5,816 nt of DNA from an uncultured Treponema sp. (lineage in GTDB: Bacteria > Spirochaetota > Spirochaetia > Treponematales > Treponemataceae). Position numbers and translations under genes: made by a program. The DNA is taken from the NCBI GenBank assembly GCA_946538795.1, contig CAMNGY010000119.1:1-5816 (forward strand), read 5' to 3'. Positions 1 to 4,654 of this stretch are shown here, piece by piece (position 1 is the stretch's first letter; every line of letters starts with the position of its first letter). The notes beneath the pieces were generated by a model, which had not been told where the DNA came from, made no database searches, and was given only the letters and a program-made list of their open reading frames with translations.

Positions 1-21
1 CACAAACAGAGCTTCTGTCCC

Positions 22-156
22 TCATAATGTCCCGCGGAAGGCGCGGGCAAGAATGGACTTCTTGAGCAGGGCGATCTGGTCCAGGACGGCCCCGGCGGCT
101 TCTTTGGCGCGGGATTCCTTGTCCAGCAGGGAGTCCAGGAAATTGACAATTGACAA
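22..156 (-). pseudogene. hsdS: C-terminal remnant of a type I restriction-modification specificity subunit (HsdS)
   Basis: Reading the minus strand up to a TGA at 22-24 gives about 40 residues ending in KKSILARAFRGTL, preceded by the charged stretch LDSLLDKESRAKEAAGAVLDQ. This is the typical end of HsdS: a conserved coiled-coil helix leading into a K-x-S-I-L-x-x-A-F-x-G-x-L motif. HsdS is the DNA-recognition subunit of type I R-M enzymes, holding two target recognition domains separated by such helices. A complete HsdS has roughly 400 residues; here both recognition domains are absent. Recognisable similarity fades around 141-156, exactly where 7-bp repeats begin, although the frame stays open further without HsdS-like residues. 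I see no start codon with a ribosome site. It is therefore a fragment left by deletion or recombination. The end at 156 is approximate. HsdM or HsdR may lie left of the window, but none is visible here. Confidence 0.72.
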
Positions 157-162
157 TAGACA
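142..162. repeat. Three tandem copies of a 7-bp unit (ATTGACA, ATTGACA, ATAGACA)
   Basis: Two perfect heptamers at 142-148 and 149-155 are followed by a one-mismatch third copy at 156-162. They sit exactly where the HsdS-like reading frame loses similarity, so they may mark a deletion or insertion junction. Short tandem heptamers are a known class of bacterial intergenic repeat. Whether this one recurs in the genome cannot be seen here. Confidence 0.75.
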
Positions 163-284
163 AGGAGGGGCTTGAGGCCTTCGCCCGGATTCTTGAGTCC
201 GCCTGCGACTGGGAGCAGTCGGAGCTGTAGCAGATTTTGCATTTTTAACTGTAACTGTGTCTTTTTTATTTTTGTTTTCCTTGC
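147..284 (+). other. Gene-free stretch with a possible short plus-strand coding tail and a T-rich leader
   Basis: From 147 to a TAG at 228-230 the plus strand is open and reads like the end of a charged protein (DKEGLEAFARILESACDWEQ then SEL). An in-frame TGA at 144-146 lies just upstream and there is no start, so if real it is a broken C-terminal fragment. I cannot assign a family. Positions 231-284 are T-rich, contain TAACTG twice in tandem at 246-257, and lead into the phosphatase start. I found no convincing -35/-10 pair and no Shine-Dalgarno sequence there. Confidence 0.4.
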
Positions 285-1193
285 ATGAAAATAGATAATT
301 TTTTATGCAATTCTCTGTTGTTTTTTAGAAAATTTCGCAACGTGCTCCTTCTTGCATCCGTTTTCTTGCTTTTGCCAGGCCCAATTTTTGCGGATACCGG
401 GTTGAGTTTTCCTGACAAGGAACGCTGTGCAGCCACGAAAGAAAGTTCTCCGTTTGCCCTGAACGTATTTGCCGACATAGGCCTTGGACTTGCTGGCGCG
501 GGGCTTTTTGCCACGGCAGCGGTTATCCGTAAAGATGTCGAAGGTTATGACGGCGATGGAAAGTTCAAAGAAGAGGATATCAACAGCTTTGACAAGCTGT
601 GGTTCAACGGCTACGACAAGACATTGGACGACCTTGGTGACATAGGACCGGCAGCGACTCTTTTGGCCCTTCCAGTGGGAATTTACCTGACGGAAACAAT
701 AGTCAAGAACTTCCCTGCGAGGGAACTTGCGACTGTCGGCGTGATGTTTGCGGAAAGCTGGCTGCTGAGCACCGGAATAAAGAATATCATGAAGACGACT
801 TTCACGAGGACACGCCCCTACATGTACACGGACGAATGGGATGAGAAGGGGGTGGAAAGCGGGGACTGGAAGCTTTCTTTTCCCAGCGGACATACGACCG
901 ATGCCTTTCTTGGGGCGACTTTTACGACCTACACATTCTGGAAGTACTTTCCGGAGTCCAAGTTCAAGGTGCCGGTCCTGATCACGTCATACGCGCTGGC
1001 AACCGCGACGGCTTTTATGCGTGTTTGGAGCGGCAACCACTTTATGACCGATGTCGCGGCGGGCGCGGTTATTGGATCTGCCATAGGCTTTCTTGTGCCT
1101 TTTATCCACGAAAAAATCTCTGCTGTCAAGTACAGGGGGCAAAGCGTTCTTTCCTTTAACGGGCAGTCTTTGACCGCGACGTTCAGGTTTTAA
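285..1193 (+). CDS. PAP2 (type 2 phosphatidic acid phosphatase) superfamily membrane phosphatase
   Basis: The 302-residue protein has all three PAP2 motifs. Motif 1 is K170-x6-R177-P178, motif 2 is P200-S201-G202-H203, and motif 3 is R246-x5-H252-x3-D256, with Met instead of the usual Ser before R246. In this superfamily the two histidines form and break a phospho-enzyme, and known substrates include phosphatidic acid, undecaprenyl pyrophosphate, lipid A phosphates and phosphatidylglycerol phosphate; which applies here is not visible. A basic N-terminus and hydrophobic run at 19-35 look like a signal peptide that could be cut near FA-DT (residue 36). Hydrophobic segments at about 58-81, 120-140, 147-165, 230-248 and 256-274 suggest an inner-membrane enzyme with a periplasmic active site. 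The ATG at 285 is the only early Met, but it has no Shine-Dalgarno, being preceded by a T-rich run. The tail ends in alternating residues and a final Phe (TATFRF). The gene converges on the acyltransferase. Confidence 0.93.
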   Translation: MKIDNFLCNSLLFFRKFRNVLLLASVFLLLPGPIFADTGLSFPDKERCAATKESSPFALNVFADIGLGLAGAGLFATAAVIRKDVEGYDGDGKFKEEDINSFDKLWFNGYDKTLDDLGDIGPAATLLALPVGIYLTETIVKNFPARELATVGVMFAESWLLSTGIKNIMKTTFTRTRPYMYTDEWDEKGVESGDWKLSFPSGHTTDAFLGATFTTYTFWKYFPESKFKVPVLITSYALATATAFMRVWSGNHFMTDVAAGAVIGSAIGFLVPFIHEKISAVKYRGQSVLSFNGQSLTATFRF

Positions 1194-1212
1194 CCGTTCG
1201 GCTTTACGCCGT

Positions 1213-1252
1213 GGACAATTCACTAGTGAAAAACCGGACAATTCACTGGTGA
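1213..1252. repeat. Direct repeat of 17 bp with a palindromic core
   Basis: GGACAATTCACTAGTGA at 1213-1229 recurs at 1236-1252 with one change (A to G), a period of 23 bp. The first copy contains a perfect 12-bp palindrome, TTCACTAGTGAA, at 1219-1230; the second is nearly palindromic. Each copy looks like a longer inverted repeat whose right arm is missing, since continuing the dyad would give TTGTCC after the core. It could be a protein-binding site or a copy of a dispersed intergenic repeat. Confidence 0.8.
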
Positions 1253-1300
1253 GCTTCCAGTTTTGACCGTAAGCCTTTCTAAGGTCTCAACACAATAATG

Positions 1301-1402
1301 TCATGGGCTCCGGTTTACGGGCTTGTCAGCGTAATTCGCTCCGTTCTGAGCGATGAAGTACAGGACCGAGAAAAAGATGCACAGCACGAGCTGGTGATTC
1401 AC
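1301..1402 (-). CDS. Possible small or truncated secreted/membrane protein (33 aa), uncertain
   Basis: A GTG at 1402 opens a 33-residue frame ending at TGA 1301-1303. It starts NHQLVLCIFFSVLYFIAQNG and continues ANYADKPVNRSP. This has the shape of a signal peptide (a short N-terminus, a hydrophobic core of about 14, a possible cut at NYA-DK) with almost no mature part. A GGAAGG sequence lies about 8 bases upstream of the GTG on the minus strand, a plausible ribosome site. The frame is also the exact in-frame continuation of the acyltransferase after its TAG at 1448-1450, with 48 sense codons between the two stops. It may be a genuine tiny protein, the start of a broken exported protein, or chance. 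I do not recognise a family. Confidence 0.25.
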   Translation of the reverse strand: MNHQLVLCIFFSVLYFIAQNGANYADKPVNRSP

Positions 1403-1447
1403 CGGTCCGCCTTCCGGCCGTATGCGCTTCCGGGGTTTCCTGACCGG

Positions 1448-2422
1448 CTATTTCCTGAATGCGGCCACGGCCTTCCTGAAAAGAATCCTGGCCCCGACCA
1501 AGCAAAGCAAAACCACGGTATAAAACAAGATTCTCACGAAGCAGTGGACGTATGGGTTCAGTTTCTCAGGCTCCAGATATTTCAGAACGCAATTTCCCGT
1601 CAGGCCGTCCAGCTGATGGATGCAAAGCAAATCCAAAGACCGTTTCCCAAAGAAGCCCGTTACTTTTGTAAGGAGCTTGCTGCATTCAAAGAGCTTGCAC
1701 AGCTGGATGACACACAGCGCGCCGCAAATTGCCGCTATGATCGCAAGGACAGGATAAATCCTTTGGGCCAAATCCACATAGATTTTTTTGTTTCTTACCA
1801 GATATATCCAGATGAAAAAAGCTATGACTCCTAACTTTTCAAGCTTAGGGGAATCTTCATCAACAGAATTCCGCAGGATGTATCCGGCATCCATAAAAAG
1901 CATGCCGACAAATATCAAATCAAAATTCTGAGGGAGTTCTATTTTCAGTTTGGGAACGCTGAAAATATATGTTCCGACAAGCAGGAACATTTCCCTGTAT
2001 TTTGGAATTTTATTCAGGACAATCCTGAAAAAGAATTTTGAATAAAACAAAGCTATCAAAAACCACAATACTCCCCCACCCTTATTGAGGGTTCCCCACA
2101 GGATCTTCTTGATGTCGGTTTTTAAAAGCACGGGCACTGAAGCGCCGAAAAGAAAAAGCTGGAGCAAAAAATCTACGGCAAAAACAATGAGAACCGGAAT
2201 TATAAGCCTTTTGAAATCCTTGACTGTTGCCAGCTTCAATTCCGAAAGCGGGATTTTTTTTAATGTGTATCCGGACAGCATGAAAAAAAGCGGCATGTGA
2301 AAAGAAAAAATAAGGGATACGACCCTGGCTTTTCCGATGGAATGTCCGACTATCGTACAGATGATTGCAATTCCCTTCGCGATGTCTATCCAGCCAATCC
2401 TTTTTTTTACCTGAACTTCCAT
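1448..2422 (-). CDS. Acyltransferase family 3 integral membrane protein (O-acetylase-like)
   Basis: This 324-residue, strongly hydrophobic protein matches the acyltransferase-3 family (PF01757, including NolL/fucose 4-O-acetylase-like and OafA-like enzymes), which transfer acetyl or other acyl groups onto sugars, peptidoglycan or small envelope molecules across the cytoplasmic membrane. The N-terminal signature is clear: W11-I-D13-I-A-K-G ending in V25-G-H27, the conserved family His, then F41-H-M-P-L-F-F-M-L-S-G-Y52. Later landmarks are W120-F-L-I-A-L-F and the C-terminal block G259-K-R-S-L-D-L-L-C-I-H269. About eight to ten membrane segments are likely, and length is normal for the family. 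The ATG at 2422 follows AAAAGG about 12 bases upstream and AGGAA directly abutting, so the start is reasonable though spacing is not ideal. The gene is AT-rich: my hand count of 1981-2040 is 33% GC, against 70% at 3001-3060 in the isomerase, suggesting horizontal acquisition. The acyl acceptor cannot be deduced. Confidence 0.9.
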   Translation of the reverse strand: MEVQVKKRIGWIDIAKGIAIICTIVGHSIGKARVVSLIFSFHMPLFFMLSGYTLKKIPLSELKLATVKDFKRLIIPVLIVFAVDFLLQLFLFGASVPVLLKTDIKKILWGTLNKGGGVLWFLIALFYSKFFFRIVLNKIPKYREMFLLVGTYIFSVPKLKIELPQNFDLIFVGMLFMDAGYILRNSVDEDSPKLEKLGVIAFFIWIYLVRNKKIYVDLAQRIYPVLAIIAAICGALCVIQLCKLFECSKLLTKVTGFFGKRSLDLLCIHQLDGLTGNCVLKYLEPEKLNPYVHCFVRILFYTVVLLCLVGARILFRKAVAAFRK

Positions 2423-2717
2423 TTCCTAAAAACACCTTTTCATGGCTTCAAAGCATAACACAAAGACAGGCCGGTGTAAAGGGTAATTACATTCATGGGC
2501 GCACGCTTTGCCTGCCGTGAATCTTCGTGAAGCAAAGGCGCGCAAAGTCCTATCGCATGAGGCCGCCGTGAAAGTAGCACTCGTATGTCTTCTTGTCGTG
2601 CCAGGCGGCACTGCCAGGTTCTCATTTGCGCCGGCAAAGCGCTGCCTTTCCGCCGGCCAAACATTCTGCCCTCAAAAAACACTATCTTTTTTGCGGAACT
2701 TGCCTTATCATTAGGCT
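2423..2717. other. Divergent intergenic region (295 bp), hairpin-rich, no clear gene
   Basis: This gap separates the divergent acyltransferase and isomerase starts and should carry both promoters, but I cannot name a convincing -35/-10 pair for either. TATCAT at 2706-2711 is a possible -10; if used, transcription would begin at or next to the isomerase ATG. The middle is GC-rich and structured: CTTTGC and GCAAAG arms around 2508-2538, a direct repeat TGCCAGG at 2599-2605 and 2612-2618, and a strong hairpin at 2630-2657. On the minus strand 2550-2621 reads EPGSAAWHDKKTYECYFHGG then LMR and a stop, a protein-like scrap with no start that may be gene debris. Short open frames on both strands here have no recognisable content. 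Confidence 0.5.
2630..2657. other. Strong GC-rich hairpin
   Basis: GCCGGC (2630-2635) plus AAAG (2636-2639) pair with CTTT (2646-2649) and GCCGGC (2652-2657), around a CGCTGC loop with a two-base bulge (CC). No T-run follows on either strand, so it is not a standard intrinsic terminator. It could be an RNA structure upstream of the isomerase, or part of a dispersed repeat. Confidence 0.55.
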
Positions 2718-3542
2718 ATGAGATTAGGTACATCATCACCGCTTGCCCACGGCACGGCGGAAGAATGGGCGGACCGGCAGGTCGCGCTCGGCTGCAGGGC
2801 CGTCGTGTTCCCGCTGGACAGCTCTGCCCCGAAGGAAAAGATAGACGCATACAAGTCCGCCGCGGACTCGCACGGGCTTCTTGTTGCGGAGGTCGGCATC
2901 TGGCGGAACGCCCTCGCGCAGGATCCGGCGGAGCGGGCTGCCGTGCGGGACTACTGCGTCGCACAGCTCAGGCTCGCGGACTACCTGGGTGCCAGGTGCG
3001 CGGTCAATGTCGCCGGGGCGTTCGGCCCGCGCTGGGACGGAGGCTACCGGGAGAACTTCACAGAAGAGGCCCGGAGCGAGACCGTCAGGATGGTGAGGGA
3101 AATCATAGACCGGGCGGAAGTGAAGGACAGCTACTTCACGCTGGAGCCGATGCCCTGGATGATTCCCACGGGACCAGAGGATTACCTGCGCCTCATCGAG
3201 GAAGTGGACCGCGACCGCTTCGCAGTCCACATGGACATAATCAACATGGTCAATTCCGCGGACCGCTATTTCCGGGCAGACGAATTCATCGACAGATGCG
3301 CGGAGCTCCTCGGAAGCCGGATACGCAGCTGCCACATCAAGGACGTGCACCTGAAGGAGGAGTATACGATGCAGCTGGAGGAATGCCCGCCGGGCGAAGG
3401 GGAATTCCCGCTCAGGCATTATGCCGGACGGATGAGCGAGATAGACAGGGACATGCCGGTCATACTGGAGCATCTGCACGATGACGGGGAATACATACGG
3501 TATATGGGGTATCTGAAGGAGGAGCTTGATGGGATACAATAG
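2718..3542 (+). CDS. Sugar (phosphate) isomerase/epimerase-like TIM-barrel protein (AP_endonuc_2 / xylose-isomerase-like)
   Basis: The 274-residue product has the length and layout of the AP_endonuc_2 family (PF01261), which includes D-tagatose/psicose 3-epimerases, IolE, IolI and related enzymes that shift a carbonyl or invert a carbon using a divalent metal. The four expected metal ligands are in order: E143 (LEPMPW), D173 (VHMDI), H206 (CHIKDVH) and E251 (ILEHL). D209 and H211 fit the accompanying H-x-x-D-x-H pattern. Strand 1 (RLGTSSPL) also fits. The substrate cannot be read from sequence; a sugar, sugar acid or inositol derivative is likely. The ATG at 2718 has only a weak AGG two bases upstream, so translation may be leaderless or poorly initiated. 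No better in-frame start precedes it. Its end overlaps the next gene by 14 bases, implying a co-transcribed, translationally coupled pair. Codons are GC-rich, unlike the acyltransferase. Confidence 0.9.
   Translation: MRLGTSSPLAHGTAEEWADRQVALGCRAVVFPLDSSAPKEKIDAYKSAADSHGLLVAEVGIWRNALAQDPAERAAVRDYCVAQLRLADYLGARCAVNVAGAFGPRWDGGYRENFTEEARSETVRMVREIIDRAEVKDSYFTLEPMPWMIPTGPEDYLRLIEEVDRDRFAVHMDIINMVNSADRYFRADEFIDRCAELLGSRIRSCHIKDVHLKEEYTMQLEECPPGEGEFPLRHYAGRMSEIDRDMPVILEHLHDDGEYIRYMGYLKEELDGIQ
3516..3522 (+). promoter_or_regulatory. Shine-Dalgarno AAGGAGG that decides the FMN-enzyme start
   Basis: A near-perfect ribosome site lies inside the end of the isomerase gene. It is six bases before ATG 3529 but only three before an in-frame TTG at 3526, so the ATG is the better start. 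Confidence 0.85.
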
Positions 3543-4422
3543 GGTTTCTGATGCGAACGAAATAACCGCACGATACATGGACAGCATACTGATAAAGCAG
3601 CGGCTCATAGATTCAGTTGTGGCCGACACGAAGATTGACTTTTTGGGGCAGGCTTTCTCCATGCCCGTGATGACGCCGGCTTTCTCGCACCTGGACCGTT
3701 TTGCAGGAAGGGAGCTGACGGGGCTGGAGGAGTATTCGGTCGCGGCGGAAAAGCTGGGCATACTGAACTTCGCAGGCATGATGGAGAACGACATGTTCGC
3801 CCGCATCGCAAAGACCGGGGCCAGGACCGTGCGGATCGTGAAGCCCTATGCGGACGCGGACAAGGTGCGCGACCAGATGAAGTTTGCGGAGGATGCGGGC
3901 GCGTTCGGAATCGGCATGGACATAGACCACGTGTTCGGTCCTGAGGGGCTTGATGTCGTCGTAGGAGAGAGGATGGCGGTGCAGACCTCCGACATGCTGC
4001 GCTCATACGTCGAGGCTACGGAGCTGCCTTTCTTTGTGAAGGGGGTACTGGGTGCAGAAGATGCGGCCAAATGCGCGGCTGCCGGGGCGAAGGCGGTCAT
4101 AGTGAGCCACCATCACGGCAGGCTGCCTTATGCGGTCCCGCCGCTGATGGCTTTGCCTGAAATCAAGTCAGCCCTGAAGGGTACAGGGGTCAAGATTATC
4201 GTGGACTGCGGCATTGCGAGCGGGGCGGACGTGTACAAGGCAATCGCGCTCGGTGCGGATGCCGCCGCAGTGGGCAGGTCCATGCTGCCGCCGCTTGAGA
4301 AGGACGGAACAGACGGCGTGATGAAGTTCATCCGGGGCGTTCAGTCGGAGCTGCGCTTCATCATGAGCTGCACAGGCTTCAGGACCGTCGCGGACATAGA
4401 CGACAGCTGCATCAGGATCTGA
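3529..4422 (+). CDS. Compact FMN-dependent alpha-hydroxy-acid dehydrogenase/oxidase-like protein
   Basis: The 297-residue protein belongs to the FMN_dh family (PF01070: glycolate oxidase, lactate oxidase and dehydrogenase, mandelate dehydrogenase), FMN TIM barrels that oxidise 2-hydroxy acids to 2-oxo acids. Visible blocks are D37-F-L-G-Q with M45-P-V-M-T-P-A (barrel entry and FMN site), F169-V-K171-G-V-L-G-A-E-D (FMN Lys), V192-S-H-H-H-G-R198 with P204-P-L-M-A-L-P-E-I, I224-V-D226-C-G-I, A247-V-G249-R250 (FMN phosphate) and C281-T-G-F-R-T-V-A-D-I. By alignment H195 takes the place of the catalytic His and R198 that of the substrate-binding Arg. The usual motif is S-N-H-G-G-R, so Asn and the first Gly are both His here. 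The usual D-G-G is D-C-G. Members usually have 350-380 residues, so this one is short by 50-80, mainly at the N-terminus and between the central strands. It overlaps the isomerase by 14 bases and has a strong ribosome site. Hydroxy-acid oxidation is probable but unproven; related FMN barrels such as type 2 IPP isomerase are less likely. Confidence 0.85.
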   Translation: MGYNRVSDANEITARYMDSILIKQRLIDSVVADTKIDFLGQAFSMPVMTPAFSHLDRFAGRELTGLEEYSVAAEKLGILNFAGMMENDMFARIAKTGARTVRIVKPYADADKVRDQMKFAEDAGAFGIGMDIDHVFGPEGLDVVVGERMAVQTSDMLRSYVEATELPFFVKGVLGAEDAAKCAAAGAKAVIVSHHHGRLPYAVPPLMALPEIKSALKGTGVKIIVDCGIASGADVYKAIALGADAAAVGRSMLPPLEKDGTDGVMKFIRGVQSELRFIMSCTGFRTVADIDDSCIRI

Positions 4423-4438
4423 TTGACTGAAAGAGGAA

Positions 4439-4465
4439 CCGTCATCATAAAATACATGGTGACGG
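4439..4465 (+). other. 10-bp hairpin just after the FMN-enzyme gene
   Basis: CCGTCATCAT (4439-4448) pairs with ATGGTGACGG (4456-4465), with one T-G wobble and a seven-base loop (AAAATAC). It begins 17 bases after the stop codon, where a terminator is expected, but the following bases (GAGCCTGCTTC) contain no T-run. It could protect the 3' end of the two-gene transcript or be a weak terminator. Confidence 0.6.
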
Positions 4466-4481
4466 GAGCCTGCTTCATGAT

Positions 4482-4589
4482 TATAGGGAAATATACCTAC
4501 CGGACCATTTTTCCGGCGGGAAAAACTTGATATACTATAGGGAAATATACCTACCGGGCCGTTTTGACAATAAAAAAAACTTGACACCG
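4482..4589. repeat. Imperfect 54-bp tandem repeat upstream of the sugar-binding lipoprotein gene
   Basis: Units 4482-4535 and 4536-4589 match at about 40 of 54 positions by hand. The first 22 bases, beginning TATAGGGAAATATACC, are identical, followed by GG(A/G)CC(A/G)TTTT, a variable middle, then AAAAACTTGA in both. The identical part contains TAGG...CCTA flanking an AT-rich centre, an imperfect dyad (12 of 16 positions symmetric at 4484-4499 and 4538-4553). Unit 1 also has CCGGA/TCCGG arms (4500-4516) that unit 2 lacks. The second unit supplies the -35 box of the promoter. Regulator binding sites or a dispersed repeat are the main options. Confidence 0.85.
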
Positions 4590-4610
4590 TAAGATATGGA
4601 GGATTATACT
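4581..4610 (+). promoter_or_regulatory. Sigma70-type promoter for the sugar-binding lipoprotein gene
   Basis: TTGACA at 4581-4586 (perfect -35) and TATACT at 4605-4610 (one change from consensus -10) are separated by 18 bases. Transcription should start near 4617, giving a leader of about 38 bases. GCAA-TCAG-TTGC at 4621-4632, a small dyad just after the predicted start, could be an operator. An independent promoter here means the transporter genes need not be transcribed from the isomerase operon. Confidence 0.75.
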
Positions 4611-4654
4611 GAAAATATAGGCAATCAGTTGCTAATTTTATACAGGAGTACCAA

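Larger units (their letters stand above)
1194..1447. other. Convergent intergenic region between phosphatase and acyltransferase
   Basis: Both flanking genes end here. Just after the phosphatase stop a small stem (CGGC at 1199-1202, loop TTTAC, GCCG at 1208-1211) can form, but no T-run follows, so it is not a convincing intrinsic terminator. A second tiny stem, CCTT/AAGG at 1274-1284, is also weak. The region holds the palindromic direct repeat at 1213-1252 and a possible short minus-strand ORF at 1301-1402, described separately. Confidence 0.6.

Noticed and set aside
6..18. Small hairpin ACAGA-GCT-TCTGT just beyond the hsdS remnant stop as a terminator
   Set aside because: Five-base stem with only three Ts on the minus-strand side, too weak to call, and it lies at the window edge.
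1199..1211. Intrinsic terminator after the phosphatase gene
   Set aside because: Only a 4-bp stem and no following T-run.
1298..1834. Plus-strand open frame (178 codons) opposite the acyltransferase end
   Set aside because: No recognisable domain, and the opposite strand carries a well-supported membrane enzyme through most of it.
2585..3484. Plus-strand open frame (299 codons) overlapping the isomerase in another frame
   Set aside because: Arg/Gly/Pro-rich composition typical of a shifted frame in GC-rich DNA; the isomerase frame has all metal ligands.
3526..3528. TTG as the start of the FMN enzyme
   Set aside because: The ATG three bases later has the better distance (six bases) from the strong AAGGAGG site.
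2736..3806. Long minus-strand open frame (356 codons) opposite the isomerase and FMN enzyme
   Set aside because: It spans two clearly coding, motif-rich plus-strand genes and shows no domain of its own. Long antisense frames are expected in GC-rich genes.
4482..4589. CRISPR-like array
   Set aside because: Only two units that are directly adjacent, diverged in the second half, with no regular spacers and no cas genes.
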